From contig OX375876.1 in the NCBI GenBank assembly GCA_947359465.1, positions 124,491,444 through 124,555,443 of the forward strand: a stretch of DNA of 64,000 nt. Reading direction: 5' to 3'. The notes beneath the pieces are model-generated. The model worked only from the letters and a program-made list of their open reading frames with translations. It made no database searches and was not told the origin of the DNA. The translations under genes were made by a program, and so were the position numbers. How positions within the stretch are numbered: the stretch's first letter is position 1; every line of letters begins with the position of its first letter. This document shows, in pieces, positions 22,390 to 32,586 of this stretch. Source of the DNA: Metellina segmentata (Eukaryota > Arthropoda > Arachnida > Araneae > Tetragnathidae).

Positions 22390-23493
22390 TGTAACGACTT
22401 TGACTAATGCTACAGGTTGAGAAATAAGAAGTTTTATTTCTAGGTTAGAGTAAGAGTTAAATATATACAGTTATCTTGGAATCGACGGTCTGGGAATGGT
22501 TCCCTTGGAGAATCAGTAGCAGTGACCCGAGTAATGGGGTGAGTTCCAGGCTACGGTCTTTCACGGTTATCTCGGATGAGATGATGTCTGGCGGGATGCC
22601 AAGGCGGAGAATCGGGTCTCCTCTGGTAACGGGACTCGAGCGAAGGATGAATTCCAAGCTACGGTCTTTCACGGTTATCTCGGATGAGATGATGTCTGGC
22701 GGGATGCCAAGGCGGAGAATCGGGTCTCCTCTGGTCTACGAACCAAGCAAAGGGTGAATTCAAGGCTACGGCCTTTCACGGTTATCTCGGATGAGATGAT
22801 GTCTGGCGGGATGCCAAGGCGGAGAATCAGGTCTCCTCTGGTAACGAACCAAGCAAAGGGTGAATTCGAGGCTACGGCCTTTCACGGTTATCTCGGATGA
22901 GATCAAGTCTGGCGGGATGCCAAGGCGGAGAATAAGGTCTCCTCTGGTAACGGGACTCGAGCGATAGTCCTCCGGCCGGGTGGCCTCTCTGAGCGTTCTC
23001 AGGTGAGATCAGAAGGTCGCAAGCTCGTGCGACCGTGGAGCAGTTTAGCCGGCTACCTGCCGCGGCTACTGCGTTCCTCTCAAGGATGATCTGGGGCCGG
23101 ATGCCCGGGTAAGCTCAGCTCGACCGTCCTGTGGCAATTAAAATCACTCGGTGTTCTTCGAAAAAACCGTGCGCGCCCTTTTATACCTCTTTTGGAGGGG
23201 GTGGCTTCTGGCGCTGTCGTCGCTCTTGACGTAATTCACGTCCTGCAATTGGTCTAGTGCAAGGGGGGTCACAGGTGCCCGCTGACCTTATTGGCCTTTG
23301 AACCCCGACGGAAAGTCTCGGTTCGGCCTCTCGCTGTCTAGGATCTTGCGTCCAGCTCGTCCATCAACCTGGGAACCAAAAGTCTGCCCATTGTCTCTAA
23401 CTGTCAAGTAGAGCGACAGGAGGGCGACTGGCTGTCGCCGCCATTTCCGTTGGACTTAGACGTGGGAGAGAGAGAATATATGGATACTCCACA
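22390..23493 (-). repeat. 3' LTR of element 2
   Basis: 1104 bp, matching 28117-29220 except near 22891 (C/T) and 23161-23164 (A/T) by eye. On the minus strand it starts TGTGGAGTATCC and ends GTCGTTACA. AATAAA (minus strand, 22433-22438) lies 43 bp before the end, a likely polyadenylation signal. Confidence 0.95.
22551..22975 (-). repeat. Four ~107-bp tandem repeats within the LTR
   Basis: CTACGGTCTTTCACGGTTAT (with C/T variants) begins at 22551, 22659, 22766 and 22872, spacings of 108, 107 and 106. Each unit carries TCTCGGATGAGAT, GGCGGGATGCCAAGGCGGAG and GGGTCTCCTCTGGT. The same array is at 28278-28702 in the other LTR. Confidence 0.95.
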
Positions 23494-23512
23494 ATCCCTC
23501 CCCCCTTCAAGA
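23494..23512 (-). other. Polypurine tract of element 2
   Basis: Minus-strand GAAGGGGGGAGGGATT abuts the 3' LTR. This is the expected plus-strand primer site and resembles the tract of element 1. Confidence 0.75.
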
Positions 23513-23662
23513 GATTTTTCCTTGGTGAAAAATCTGTAAAACAAGGGTTAGACAAAACAAGTTCACTGATCAATTCATTAGAGGCAAAGGAAAGAGAATA
23601 CACCATAATTACTGGAGGAGTATTGGCTCTTTTACCTAACGTACTGGAAATATTCCTCAGTG

Positions 23663-26600
23663 TTAGGCCAACATCCTGCTTAAACAGTCTGCATGTTGGT
23701 TTTCCTTGCCCGCCCTGTACTTAATTTTGTAATCAAAAGGCTGCAAAGCTAGGGCCCACCTCATTAATCGAGGGTTATGGCCTGCGTTTGTTTTTAACCA
23801 AACGAGAGGATTGTGATCCGTCTCTATCGTAAAGGCCTGTCCATCTAGGTAATGTCTAAGTTTTTTTATCGCGAAGATAATTCCAGCACACTCCTTTTCA
23901 GAGGCGCTGAACTTCTGCTCAGAGTCCGAAAACTTACGACTAAGGTAAAGCACAGGGTGGTCAGTATTGTTTATATCCTTCTGTGCCATAATTACCCCGA
24001 CTCCCTTATCTGAAGCGTCCGTTTGAATAATGAACTCCTTACTGTAGTCAGGGGCGTACAGCACAGGTTTCTCGGTCAGTTTCTCTTTCAATTTCTGGAA
24101 TGCCTGATCACATTCTGCTGACCATTCCACGTCTTCCTTCCGGCTTTTACCTTTCAAAGCGCGGGTTAACGGCTCTGCTATGATAGCGTACCCTTTTATA
24201 TACCTGGCATAATACCCGCTTAGACCCAGGAATTGCCTAATCTGCGTTTTGTTGTGGGGTGTGGGGAAATCAAGCACGGCTTGAATTTTAGCCTCGGTGG
24301 GTGTCCTGCACCCCCCGCCTACCATGTGCCCAAGGTATTTAACGCAATTTTGTGCAAACTTGCACTTTGATGGCTTAATAGTAAGTCTCGCTGAAGCTAT
24401 TTTTCTTAAGATCACATCTACATGCTTCATGTGTTCTTCCCAGGTTTCCGAAAAGATTGCTACATCGTCCAAGTAGGGGACGCTGAATTCCTCGCAACCT
24501 TGTAACAATTGAGCCATAAATTTCGAGAAGCAATACGGGGCATTGACTAACCCGAACGGCAGCATTAACGGTCTATAGGTTCCGAAAGTCGTGACAAAAG
24601 CAGCTACCCGTTGGGCTCTAGGGGTCAAGGGAATCTGCCAATATCCTTTGGTCAGATCGATGACTGTAATAAATTTTGCAGCCGATACTTTCTCGATACG
24701 GTCGTCTATGTTGGGCAAGGGAAAATATTCGTTCCGGATGATGGAGTTGAGTCTCCTATAGTCCACACAAGGGCGAGGGTCCTTCCCAATGGCCTCTACT
24801 AAAATCATAGGCGAAGTATAGTCTGATTCCCCGATTTCGATTATTTTCAAATCCAGCATCCTCTTAATTTCCGCTTTCAGTATCTCAGTCTGTCGCGGAG
24901 AAGTCCGGTATGGTTTGGATCTAACAGGCTGATTACTAATGAGCTCCACGTCGTGCTCAATTAAATGGGTCCTTCCCGGATTATTAGAGAATAATTTCTG
25001 GTGCGTCTCCAGCAATTTTCCTAACTCGGAGATTTGCTCTGGAGTGCACCTACCCTGCAACCCGCTATCACGGACGATATCGTCGAAATCAAATATGTTC
25101 GGATTAGCAGCCGGATATGCGATCTCTAAGTCCATTCCTTGACCGTCCCGAATAGTATCCTCAGTAATCAGCAAATTTACGGTCTCTACTCGCTGGTGAT
25201 AAGGTTTGAGTAGATTTACGTGATAAACTTGCGTTTTGGATCTACCGGGCATTTGGATGACATAGTTAGTTTCCGACAACTGTCTCACTATCTCTCCTGG
25301 CCCAACCCATTGAACTGACATTTTATTCGCTTTGTACGATGCCAGAATCAAAACTAAATCGCCGGGATTAAACTTCCGTGTGACGGCTCCCCTATCGTAA
25401 TAGGTTTTCCGTTTGGATTGTTGTTCCGCTTCCCTCTGAGACGTAAGCTCCTGGCATCTATTTAGCCTATTTAGTAATCCTAGAACGTATTCAGTCACTA
25501 ACTCGCCTTCGTCCGGTTTTTGTGTCCAGTGCTCAAACAAGATTGTCTCGGGCACTCTCAGTTTTTTTCCATGCACCAACTCGGACGGGCTGAATCCTGT
25601 GGACTCGTGAGTCACATTCCTTAGGGCGAGAAGGGCGAACGGCAACTGTTTCTCCCAATCCTCTCCCGACTCTAAACACAGTACCTTCAGTAACCTTTTC
25701 GCGGTACGGTGCCATCTCTCTACGCTGTTAGATTGGGGGTGATACACGGAGCTGTGACATACCCTAATACCAAACCTTTCGAACAATGAGGTCGTCAAGT
25801 GGCTAGTAAAGCAGGTTCCGTTGTCACACTGTATCTCGCGTGGGAATCCCAACCTACCAAATATCCCCAACAGCGCATCCGTTTCTGAACTGATATCTGG
25901 GACGGGTATGGCCTCCGGGTATTTCGAAGCTACGCAGATAGCCGTCACCAGATACTTATTATCGCGACTTGACACAGGGAGTGGCCCAACAGTGTCAATA
26001 TTTATTTTCGAGAATATTTCTGTAATAATTGGTACAATTTTTAAAGGTGCCTTCTTTTTTTCCCGGGATTTACCAATCCTCTGACAAGGATCGCAACTTC
26101 TTACAAATTCTTCGGTGTCTTTTGTGCAATTCGGCCAAAAGAAATACCTAAGAAGCTTATCCTTCGTTTTGGTCACCCCTAAGTGCGAACCGCTACCTTC
26201 ATGAATGAAGCTGAAGATCCGGTTCCGCAGTTTCGCGGGAATCACCAGCTGTAGCCTCGCGTCTCCTAAATGATCGATTGACTTCCGGTAAAGCAATCCA
26301 TTCTCGATACGGAACTCAGTTGGTTTTCCCGTTTCTGCTCTTTCCCAGCTAAGTTTCAATTCTTCGCAGCTCTTCTGCTCGGTTTTAAATTCCTCCGCCG
26401 AAATCCCTGCCAGATAGGTTTCGGCACTTTCAGTGGCCTCCGGCAGTTCAATCGGTTCCTCCTCATCAACTATTGGGCTTTGGGGTGCGACTTGCGGGAT
26501 TTTAGCCTCTCTTCGGGCCTGACTACGCGTGACCACTTGATTCAACAGTTGCGGGTTTCGCTTTGCCTGCTCAATAAGCTCTTGGGTGGCGTTCCCTAAT

Positions 26601-27460
26601 AAATAGTGATTCATTTTCACGGAACTCCCCACAATAGCGGCCTTGGTGACCACTCGCCCTATTGCCGCACTTTCGATTATCATTTTCGCTAAAGGTAAAC
26701 ACCGATAATCGTTCTCAAGGGGTTGTCTGACCCATATCTTTTCTCCCGTAAAGTCTTCCGGGTTTGCTAATTTCAGAGGGGCTAAATCGATGCTGCTACC
26801 GCTGTCTCGTAGTATGGTCATTTCTACATCGTTTACGCGACCCTGGCTTAGGAACGGCCTAAATGAGGGAGCGAACTCCTCTGTGGTTAGGTTATTTACC
26901 CGTTCCTGTGGGCGATTGTTGAGGGGACAATGGGGGCGGATATGGCCCGTTTGATTGCATTCATAGCAACGCACTTCTCTTCTACGCTCGAATTCCTGAC
27001 TGCGGAGATCTCTCTGCGCCCCTGGGATTTCTTGCCCTGGCCTTCCCCTAGGTTTTTCGGGGCCCCCTGGCTTTTTGTCAACAGGTGGTTTTTCGGTCTT
27101 AACCCTATCATTAAACCTCCTTTCTGGCGGGCGGAACCTGTCCGGCCTCCGCGAGAATTTCCGGTTAGTTTCATAATCGTCGAGCTTCTCGACCAATTCT
27201 GCCGGATCGATCATCTCGGCCCATAAGTCGAGGAAATGATCTTTCATCTCGACCGGAACGCGCCTCTTAATTTGATCCGATATTATCAGATCTTTGAGTG
27301 CTTTATAATTATCTACTTTTAGGGCTCCTAACCAACCCTCAAAATAGCTCCTTAGCTCGAAGACGAGGATCGTTATAGTTTCGTCCCCCGTTATATCTAG
27401 CCCCATTTCTTCTGCTAGCCTTTGCAAGTCAATTTTCCTATGTCTTTTTAGGAAAGCCAT
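23663..27460 (-). CDS. Gag-PR-IN-RT-RNaseH polyprotein of Gmr1-like element 2
   Basis: One open frame; it is open from a Met at 27511, but the Met at 27460 (MAFLKRHRK) aligns with the Gag start of element 1. Counting from 27511 (1282 residues): zinc knuckle CYECNQTGHIRPHC 182-195; protease RDSGSSID 235-242; integrase zinc domain H437/H443/C473/C476; integrase D506, D563, E598; reverse transcriptase D952 and YLDD 1013-1016; RNase H D1165, E1205 or E1207, D1232. All catalytic motifs are present. Integrase precedes RT, the reverse of usual Ty3/gypsy. Gag is short: residue ~48 (GDETITI) joins directly to a segment (LVFELRSYFEGW) that in element 1 lies about 180 residues further on, so most of the capsid N-terminal part is missing. 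Pol may work; particle formation may need Gag from another copy. Confidence 0.93.
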   Translation of the reverse strand: MAFLKRHRKIDLQRLAEEMGLDITGDETITILVFELRSYFEGWLGALKVDNYKALKDLIISDQIKRRVPVEMKDHFLDLWAEMIDPAELVEKLDDYETNRKFSRRPDRFRPPERRFNDRVKTEKPPVDKKPGGPEKPRGRPGQEIPGAQRDLRSQEFERRREVRCYECNQTGHIRPHCPLNNRPQERVNNLTTEEFAPSFRPFLSQGRVNDVEMTILRDSGSSIDLAPLKLANPEDFTGEKIWVRQPLENDYRCLPLAKMIIESAAIGRVVTKAAIVGSSVKMNHYLLGNATQELIEQAKRNPQLLNQVVTRSQARREAKIPQVAPQSPIVDEEEPIELPEATESAETYLAGISAEEFKTEQKSCEELKLSWERAETGKPTEFRIENGLLYRKSIDHLGDARLQLVIPAKLRNRIFSFIHEGSGSHLGVTKTKDKLLRYFFWPNCTKDTEEFVRSCDPCQRIGKSREKKKAPLKIVPIITEIFSKINIDTVGPLPVSSRDNKYLVTAICVASKYPEAIPVPDISSETDALLGIFGRLGFPREIQCDNGTCFTSHLTTSLFERFGIRVCHSSVYHPQSNSVERWHRTAKRLLKVLCLESGEDWEKQLPFALLALRNVTHESTGFSPSELVHGKKLRVPETILFEHWTQKPDEGELVTEYVLGLLNRLNRCQELTSQREAEQQSKRKTYYDRGAVTRKFNPGDLVLILASYKANKMSVQWVGPGEIVRQLSETNYVIQMPGRSKTQVYHVNLLKPYHQRVETVNLLITEDTIRDGQGMDLEIAYPAANPNIFDFDDIVRDSGLQGRCTPEQISELGKLLETHQKLFSNNPGRTHLIEHDVELISNQPVRSKPYRTSPRQTEILKAEIKRMLDLKIIEIGESDYTSPMILVEAIGKDPRPCVDYRRLNSIIRNEYFPLPNIDDRIEKVSAAKFITVIDLTKGYWQIPLTPRAQRVAAFVTTFGTYRPLMLPFGLVNAPYCFSKFMAQLLQGCEEFSVPYLDDVAIFSETWEEHMKHVDVILRKIASARLTIKPSKCKFAQNCVKYLGHMVGGGCRTPTEAKIQAVLDFPTPHNKTQIRQFLGLSGYYARYIKGYAIIAEPLTRALKGKSRKEDVEWSAECDQAFQKLKEKLTEKPVLYAPDYSKEFIIQTDASDKGVGVIMAQKDINNTDHPVLYLSRKFSDSEQKFSASEKECAGIIFAIKKLRHYLDGQAFTIETDHNPLVWLKTNAGHNPRLMRWALALQPFDYKIKYRAGKENQHADCLSRMLA

Positions 27461-28088
27461 TTTTTTTCTATCTCTGCGGTTCCCCACTAAATCAAAACGC
27501 GGCACATACACAACAGTTTTTAAATTTCAGCGATCCTCTAATTCCAAAACATAAAATACACCAACAAAAACAATGCACAAAGAAACCCTGAATGTTAACT
27601 ACTATTAATTTAACACTCCAGTTTTAACAATCAGTACAAGTTAACTACCAAATTCAATATTTCATACAGTACGACCTTACACATTAAATACCTAAGCCTC
27701 CAATAAAAAAATCAGCTTACCCCGTTTGTTGACCACTTGCGATGAGGTATCCAGTTTGAAAGCACACTCGCACTACTCTAAGCGATTCACGTAATTGAAG
27801 CCCGCACAGAATTGAAGAACGGACGATTCACACGACCGCTGGCGCTGGACCACACAACGCGATGACGCACAGCTGCATGGGGTCTAACCGCGGTCCGGTG
27901 GCTGGACACTTTCACTTTCGCCTAATGGCGTTGGGGATGTTTTTGGCCGTTGGCGCTTCTACGGGGGTTCTCTGTCGAAGACTGCTCTGATCGCTATCCT
28001 GCACGGATGATTCGTTCTTCTGTGGTGGGTTCTGCTGTCTTTGACGTAGGTTTTAGCTGTGGGTCTCCTAAGTGATTTCTATACTAGG

Positions 28089-28107
28089 AAATCGCACCGA
28101 CTGCCAG
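28089..28107 (-). other. Probable primer-binding site of element 2
   Basis: Minus-strand TGGCAGTCGGTGCGATTTC begins 9-10 nt after the 5' LTR, comparable to GGTGGCAAGTGGTCGG after the LTR of element 1. Position and the TGG start support a tRNA primer site; the tRNA is not identified. Confidence 0.55.
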
Positions 28108-28116
28108 CAGTTTGTC

Positions 28117-29220
28117 TGTAACGACTTTGACTAATGCTACAGGTTGAGAAATAAGAAGTTTTATTTCTAGGTTAGAGTAAGAGTTAAATATATACAGTTA
28201 TCTTGGAATCGACGGTCTGGGAATGGTTCCCTTGGAGAATCAGTAGCAGTGACCCGAGTAATGGGGTGAGTTCCAGGCTACGGTCTTTCACGGTTATCTC
28301 GGATGAGATGATGTCTGGCGGGATGCCAAGGCGGAGAATCGGGTCTCCTCTGGTAACGGGACTCGAGCGAAGGATGAATTCCAAGCTACGGTCTTTCACG
28401 GTTATCTCGGATGAGATGATGTCTGGCGGGATGCCAAGGCGGAGAATCGGGTCTCCTCTGGTCTACGAACCAAGCAAAGGGTGAATTCAAGGCTACGGCC
28501 TTTCACGGTTATCTCGGATGAGATGATGTCTGGCGGGATGCCAAGGCGGAGAATCAGGTCTCCTCTGGTAACGAACCAAGCAAAGGGTGAATTCGAGGCT
28601 ACGGCCTTTCACGGTTATTTCGGATGAGATCAAGTCTGGCGGGATGCCAAGGCGGAGAATAAGGTCTCCTCTGGTAACGGGACTCGAGCGATAGTCCTCC
28701 GGCCGGGTGGCCTCTCTGAGCGTTCTCAGGTGAGATCAGAAGGTCGCAAGCTCGTGCGACCGTGGAGCAGTTTAGCCGGCTACCTGCCGCGGCTACTGCG
28801 TTCCTCTCAAGGATGATCTGGGGCCGGATGCCCGGGTAAGCTCAGCTCGACCGTCCTGTGGCAATTAAAATCACTCGGTGTTCTTCGAATAAACCGTGCG
28901 CGCCCTTTTATACCTCTTTTGGAGGGGGTGGCTTCTGGCGCTGTCGTCGCTCTTGACGTAATTCACGTCCTGCAATTGGTCTAGTGCAAGGGGGGTCACA
29001 GGTGCCCGCTGACCTTATTGGCCTTTGAACCCCGACGGAAAGTCTCGGTTCGGCCTCTCGCTGTCTAGGATCTTGCGTCCAGCTCGTCCATCAACCTGGG
29101 AACCAAAAGTCTGCCCATTGTCTCTAACTGTCAAGTAGAGCGACAGGAGGGCGACTGGCTGTCGCCGCCATTTCCGTTGGACTTAGACGTGGGAGAGAGA
29201 GAATATATGGATACTCCACA
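28117..29220 (-). repeat. 5' LTR of element 2
   Basis: 1104 bp; on the minus strand it starts at 29220 with TGTGGAGTATCC and ends at 28117 with GTTACA. It carries the promoter, and a second copy of the 107-bp repeat array at 28278-28702. Confidence 0.95.
28905..28912 (-). promoter_or_regulatory. TATA box of element 2 5' LTR
   Basis: Minus-strand GGTATAAAAGGGCGCGC. The TATAAAAG core lies in the 5' LTR and is duplicated at 23178-23185 in the 3' LTR. Transcription would start about 25-30 bp downstream, upstream of the tandem repeats, which would then lie in the transcribed leader. Confidence 0.7.
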
Positions 29221-29224
29221 GTAT

Positions 29225-29790
29225 GCATGACAGGTCAAGCATCTATTGATTGATCTGTATTCCCTTATGGTACAATTTGCGAAGGCGAATACTAGTATTC
29301 ATTGTTTCAGCAGTTTATATGCTTGTCTTTTGTTGTGTGTTGTTTCTGTTTTATCTGTGAAAATTGTTGTTTTTATGTCCGATTGGAATTTTTCTCCTAT
29401 GTTTGTTTCCAAGGTTTCGATGAGTTTTTCTCTTATAGTGTCTTGTGGTATTCCAGGAATGATTATAGGTTTTATTCTTGTATCAAGGATTCTAGCTTTT
29501 AGTGTTTTATTGATGTTGTTGCCCTCTTCTCTTGCGTTTTTTAGAGCCTTGCAATGATTTGATGTGACTGTCTTAATGATAACGTTGCTGTCTTTACCAG
29601 CAAATATGCTTTTTACTTGGAAATTGGGGGCCCATTATATACACCTCTCTTACACTCTCGTCATTGTGACGTACTATCGGCGTCATCTGATGGCTTCCTG
29701 TAATTTGGATATTATTCTTGAAGATGTGTGCGATAATTCTGCAGGTGAAATTTTTATTTTAGAGTTCGATTTCCGTGTGATTCTGAATTA
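29225..29790 (-). pseudogene. LINE ORF1, part before the LTR element
   Basis: Minus-strand translation shows a Gag-like ORF1 with frameshifts (for example RIKPIIIPGIPQDTIREKL near 29500-29440, then SDIKTTIFTDKT). It approaches the first zinc-knuckle cysteine at the insertion point and continues at 22389. The type agrees with Jockey/I-clade ORF1. The matching ORF2 was not found to the left of 22040. Confidence 0.65.
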
Positions 29791-30288
29791 TCTTTAATTT
29801 ATGGACATGAGTGTATACCAAATTAGAAATCCTTGAACATATGATTTTTACGAATGGCTACCTATTTCAATTTAACGTAATCTATCTTGTTTTAAAGGGA
29901 TGTTATTTTAACTTTACCGTTTATTTTTAAATACAAAGTTACACACCTAACTTAAAATATTTTGTTTGTTACCTTTTATTTACTTTTTTTGTACAGCTTT
30001 CTTTAAACAATTAGATCATGTATGGGCAACCTTTGGAAAGTTTCGGGCTAAACTTTAGGATATTAGCGAAGTCGCGGGCCGTAGATAATAGGTAGTTGTG
30101 AAAAAGTAATAATGATATGATAAGGTTTATTTTATTTTACATTTTTATAAAGTAAAATGGTAAATTTATATGAACAGAATGATATCGTATTGATTAAGTA
30201 TTTACTTAATATCACCAGAAATTAATGATAAGTTTAAGCTTGAACTTGAGAAACAAGATAATCAATGTTGGGATCAAACTCACTAATA

Positions 30289-32578
30289 CAGTGCTCCCCA
30301 ACCTTTCTATCGCCGCGGACCGTATCAACGTTTGATAATTTTAACGCGGCCCGCTGGGGGGGGGGGAGATACGTTGATTGTTTATATTTTAGACTAGCAA
30401 AGTACCCGACCTTACTCGGTTTGAATTGGTTTACTCTAGATTGAAGAGATAATCAAAATATATACTGACTTACGTTTTTTGTAGAATAAAAATTTATTTT
30501 AACACCTTTCGCCATCTTTATATTTTCTACAACTTACTTTGGACACAAATCCTACACATGCATATCCATTCATGTAATACATTTCACATACATCGCACAA
30601 TTGCTGTATGACAAAGCTACAAAATGACGAAAGGTGATACTAAGGTTACTACTATAAAAGACGATTTTGAGGGAGATTTGGAATTCCCTTTCTTAAGTTC
30701 TTTTCATGTTCAACTGAATTAATTAAAATTACGATTTACGGCGAGTGCTCTCGCACTCATAGTCAACAAAACAATATTTTTTTTACTTGTGGCACTCTTG
30801 CCTCCGGTATTCGACATTATGAAATTTTGCAATCTTCTCCTGTCATTATTACAACGAATGTTTTATTGTTGGAAAACGTTCTAGTTTGGATTTTTAAACA
30901 TTATTATTCTTTCAATAACGGTATAATTCTTTAAATAACGGCATTATTCTTTCAATAATGGCATAACTACACTTAAAAAATTTACTGAAAATTTATACTG
31001 ACTTACCTAACATTTTTAAGTCTAATACTTTGTGGTGCTGTTGCGTGTGATGAGAAGGAAAACACATTCATTAAAATAAAAAATATTTAAAACAGAAAAC
31101 AGTGAAATAGAACAAAATAAAAGATGTCGGAAAAATTGTTCTAAAGATATTAATTTTTGTTTCATTTTTATCTCTTCATCTCGCACAGTTGCCACAATTT
31201 ACAACTAAAAGTGCACAAAATTTAGAAATGTGAAATTAATTCAGAGCGAAGGAAACAGAAAATATCACTGCTCACGCGATCTTGTTCATTCTCGTTTCGT
31301 TGAAAAATATCGTCTGTCTCAAATATTCCGAAATCGTTTTCATTGCGCAAAGAACAAAAATAAGACTCGAAATAAATGAAGTATCAGAGCTGAAATTCCA
31401 TTAAAAAATATAATTTTTTGAAGAATAATTACTTTTTCAGCAGTACTGATGAATCAATCGAAGTAATCGTAATATTTAGTAGACATTCCAATTTTTCCAA
31501 AACTACCAAATTAGGGTTGATTTAAGTATACTTACTCGGGTGTTTTAGCATGAAACTCATCTAAATATAACAATAAAGAAATGTCTAATATTGCATTCAC
31601 TAAACTAATAAATAATGTATAAAATAAAATACACTGCAATCAAATATCTGGAATACAATTCCTGTGATGCCTACAGAAACACACAAACACAAAATCGAGC
31701 ATAGAACAGAAAGACGGACAGACAGACTTTCGCAACCAATTCTACTCACTAAATGAAGATAAGTACTCACTGTATGCAAATTTCCATGAAAATATCTTAA
31801 ACGGCGTGGACGTGTATAGGGCACAACATACAGACGGACAGACAGAGAGACACCAAACGAGAAAAAGGCGGATTCGTCATCAGTAGGGTCCAAAACGGAT
31901 AGAAAACTTGGAATGGGTCGAAAATATTGAATGTACAAACAAACACTCCATTCTTATTTATATAGATTGTTTTGATTTAATAATTTTAATTTAATTGGAT
32001 TTAAACATGTCTTCAAAATAAAATACAGTTACACCAAAAAATGAATATAATGTGATTAAACATTTTATAACTCACTAGAACGCTAAATCAATAAAATAGT
32101 TTCCCAACCACAAAAAACCCACGAAGCGCTCGAACTCTTTTAAAAGCAAAGACAGGTGATCGTGCACCAACTAGGAGAATGAATGCTTAGGCTCAGTCTC
32201 GACTAAAATCCCCGCTAATGTCTGAAACATGTCCAAAATGCCTCTGTTCACGCGCCGTCCCCACAACTTGAGTTTGGATTTAAATGCAGCTACTTTGTCT
32301 GCCAACTTGAAAACAGTTTTCACATTTGTAAAAATTAGAAAATAGAGACATACAGAATTCAGAAATCATAATTGAAGCTCTAGTAACAGAATAAATTACT
32401 AGTTCTAATTTACCGCCTCCTAATTTGAGTGGACATTTCATAGATTAGAACCGCACAAACCCGAGATAAATACCCCAAAGTAAATAAAATGGAAATAATT
32501 TAATATTTCTTGGACGGCCCGGTACCATTTGATCCACGGACCGGTACCGGTCCGCGGCCCAGGGGTTGGGGACCACTG
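30289..32578. mobile_element. hAT MITE nested in the outer hAT
   Basis: An exact 8-bp duplication CACTAATA flanks it (30281-30288, 32579-32586). Termini are inverted: CAGTGCTCCCCAACC at the left and CAGTGGTCCCCAACC at the right read inwards, both followed by GCCGCGGACCG. Without the Helitron inside it is 717 bp and non-coding. Its insertion split the last part of the host hAT transposase frame, which resumes on both sides. Confidence 0.95.
30394..31966 (-). mobile_element. Non-autonomous Helitron (second family) nested in the hAT MITE
   Basis: On the minus strand it starts TCTATATAAATAAGAATGG at 31966, preceded by A. It ends CGGGTACTTTGCTAG at 30394, followed by T. TC...CTAG ends between A and T, without target duplication, define a Helitron. 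There is no coding frame. CAGACGGACAGACAG repeats near 31715-31850. It differs in sequence from the family at 62376. Confidence 0.85.
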
Positions 32579-32586
32579 CACTAATA

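Larger units (their letters stand above)
22390..29220 (-). mobile_element. Gmr1-like Ty3/gypsy element 2, recent and nearly intact
   Basis: 6831 bp, with 1104-bp LTRs (5' LTR 28117-29220, 3' LTR 22390-23493 on the minus strand). It is flanked by the 4-bp duplication GTAT (22386-22389, 29221-29224). Only about two LTR differences were seen by eye, so the insertion is young. One long frame encodes Gag (shortened), protease, integrase, reverse transcriptase and RNase H in that order. Integrase before RT is the hallmark of the Gmr1 clade within Ty3/gypsy. The element lies in the zinc-knuckle region of a LINE ORF1. Confidence 0.95.

Noticed and set aside
22457..22757. Frames of 71-93 codons repeated at 28184-28484
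   Set aside because: Products of the tandem repeat array in the LTRs of element 2, not genes.
31600..31938. 112-codon minus-strand frame
   Set aside because: Lies in a non-autonomous Helitron; low-complexity and without similarity that I recognise.
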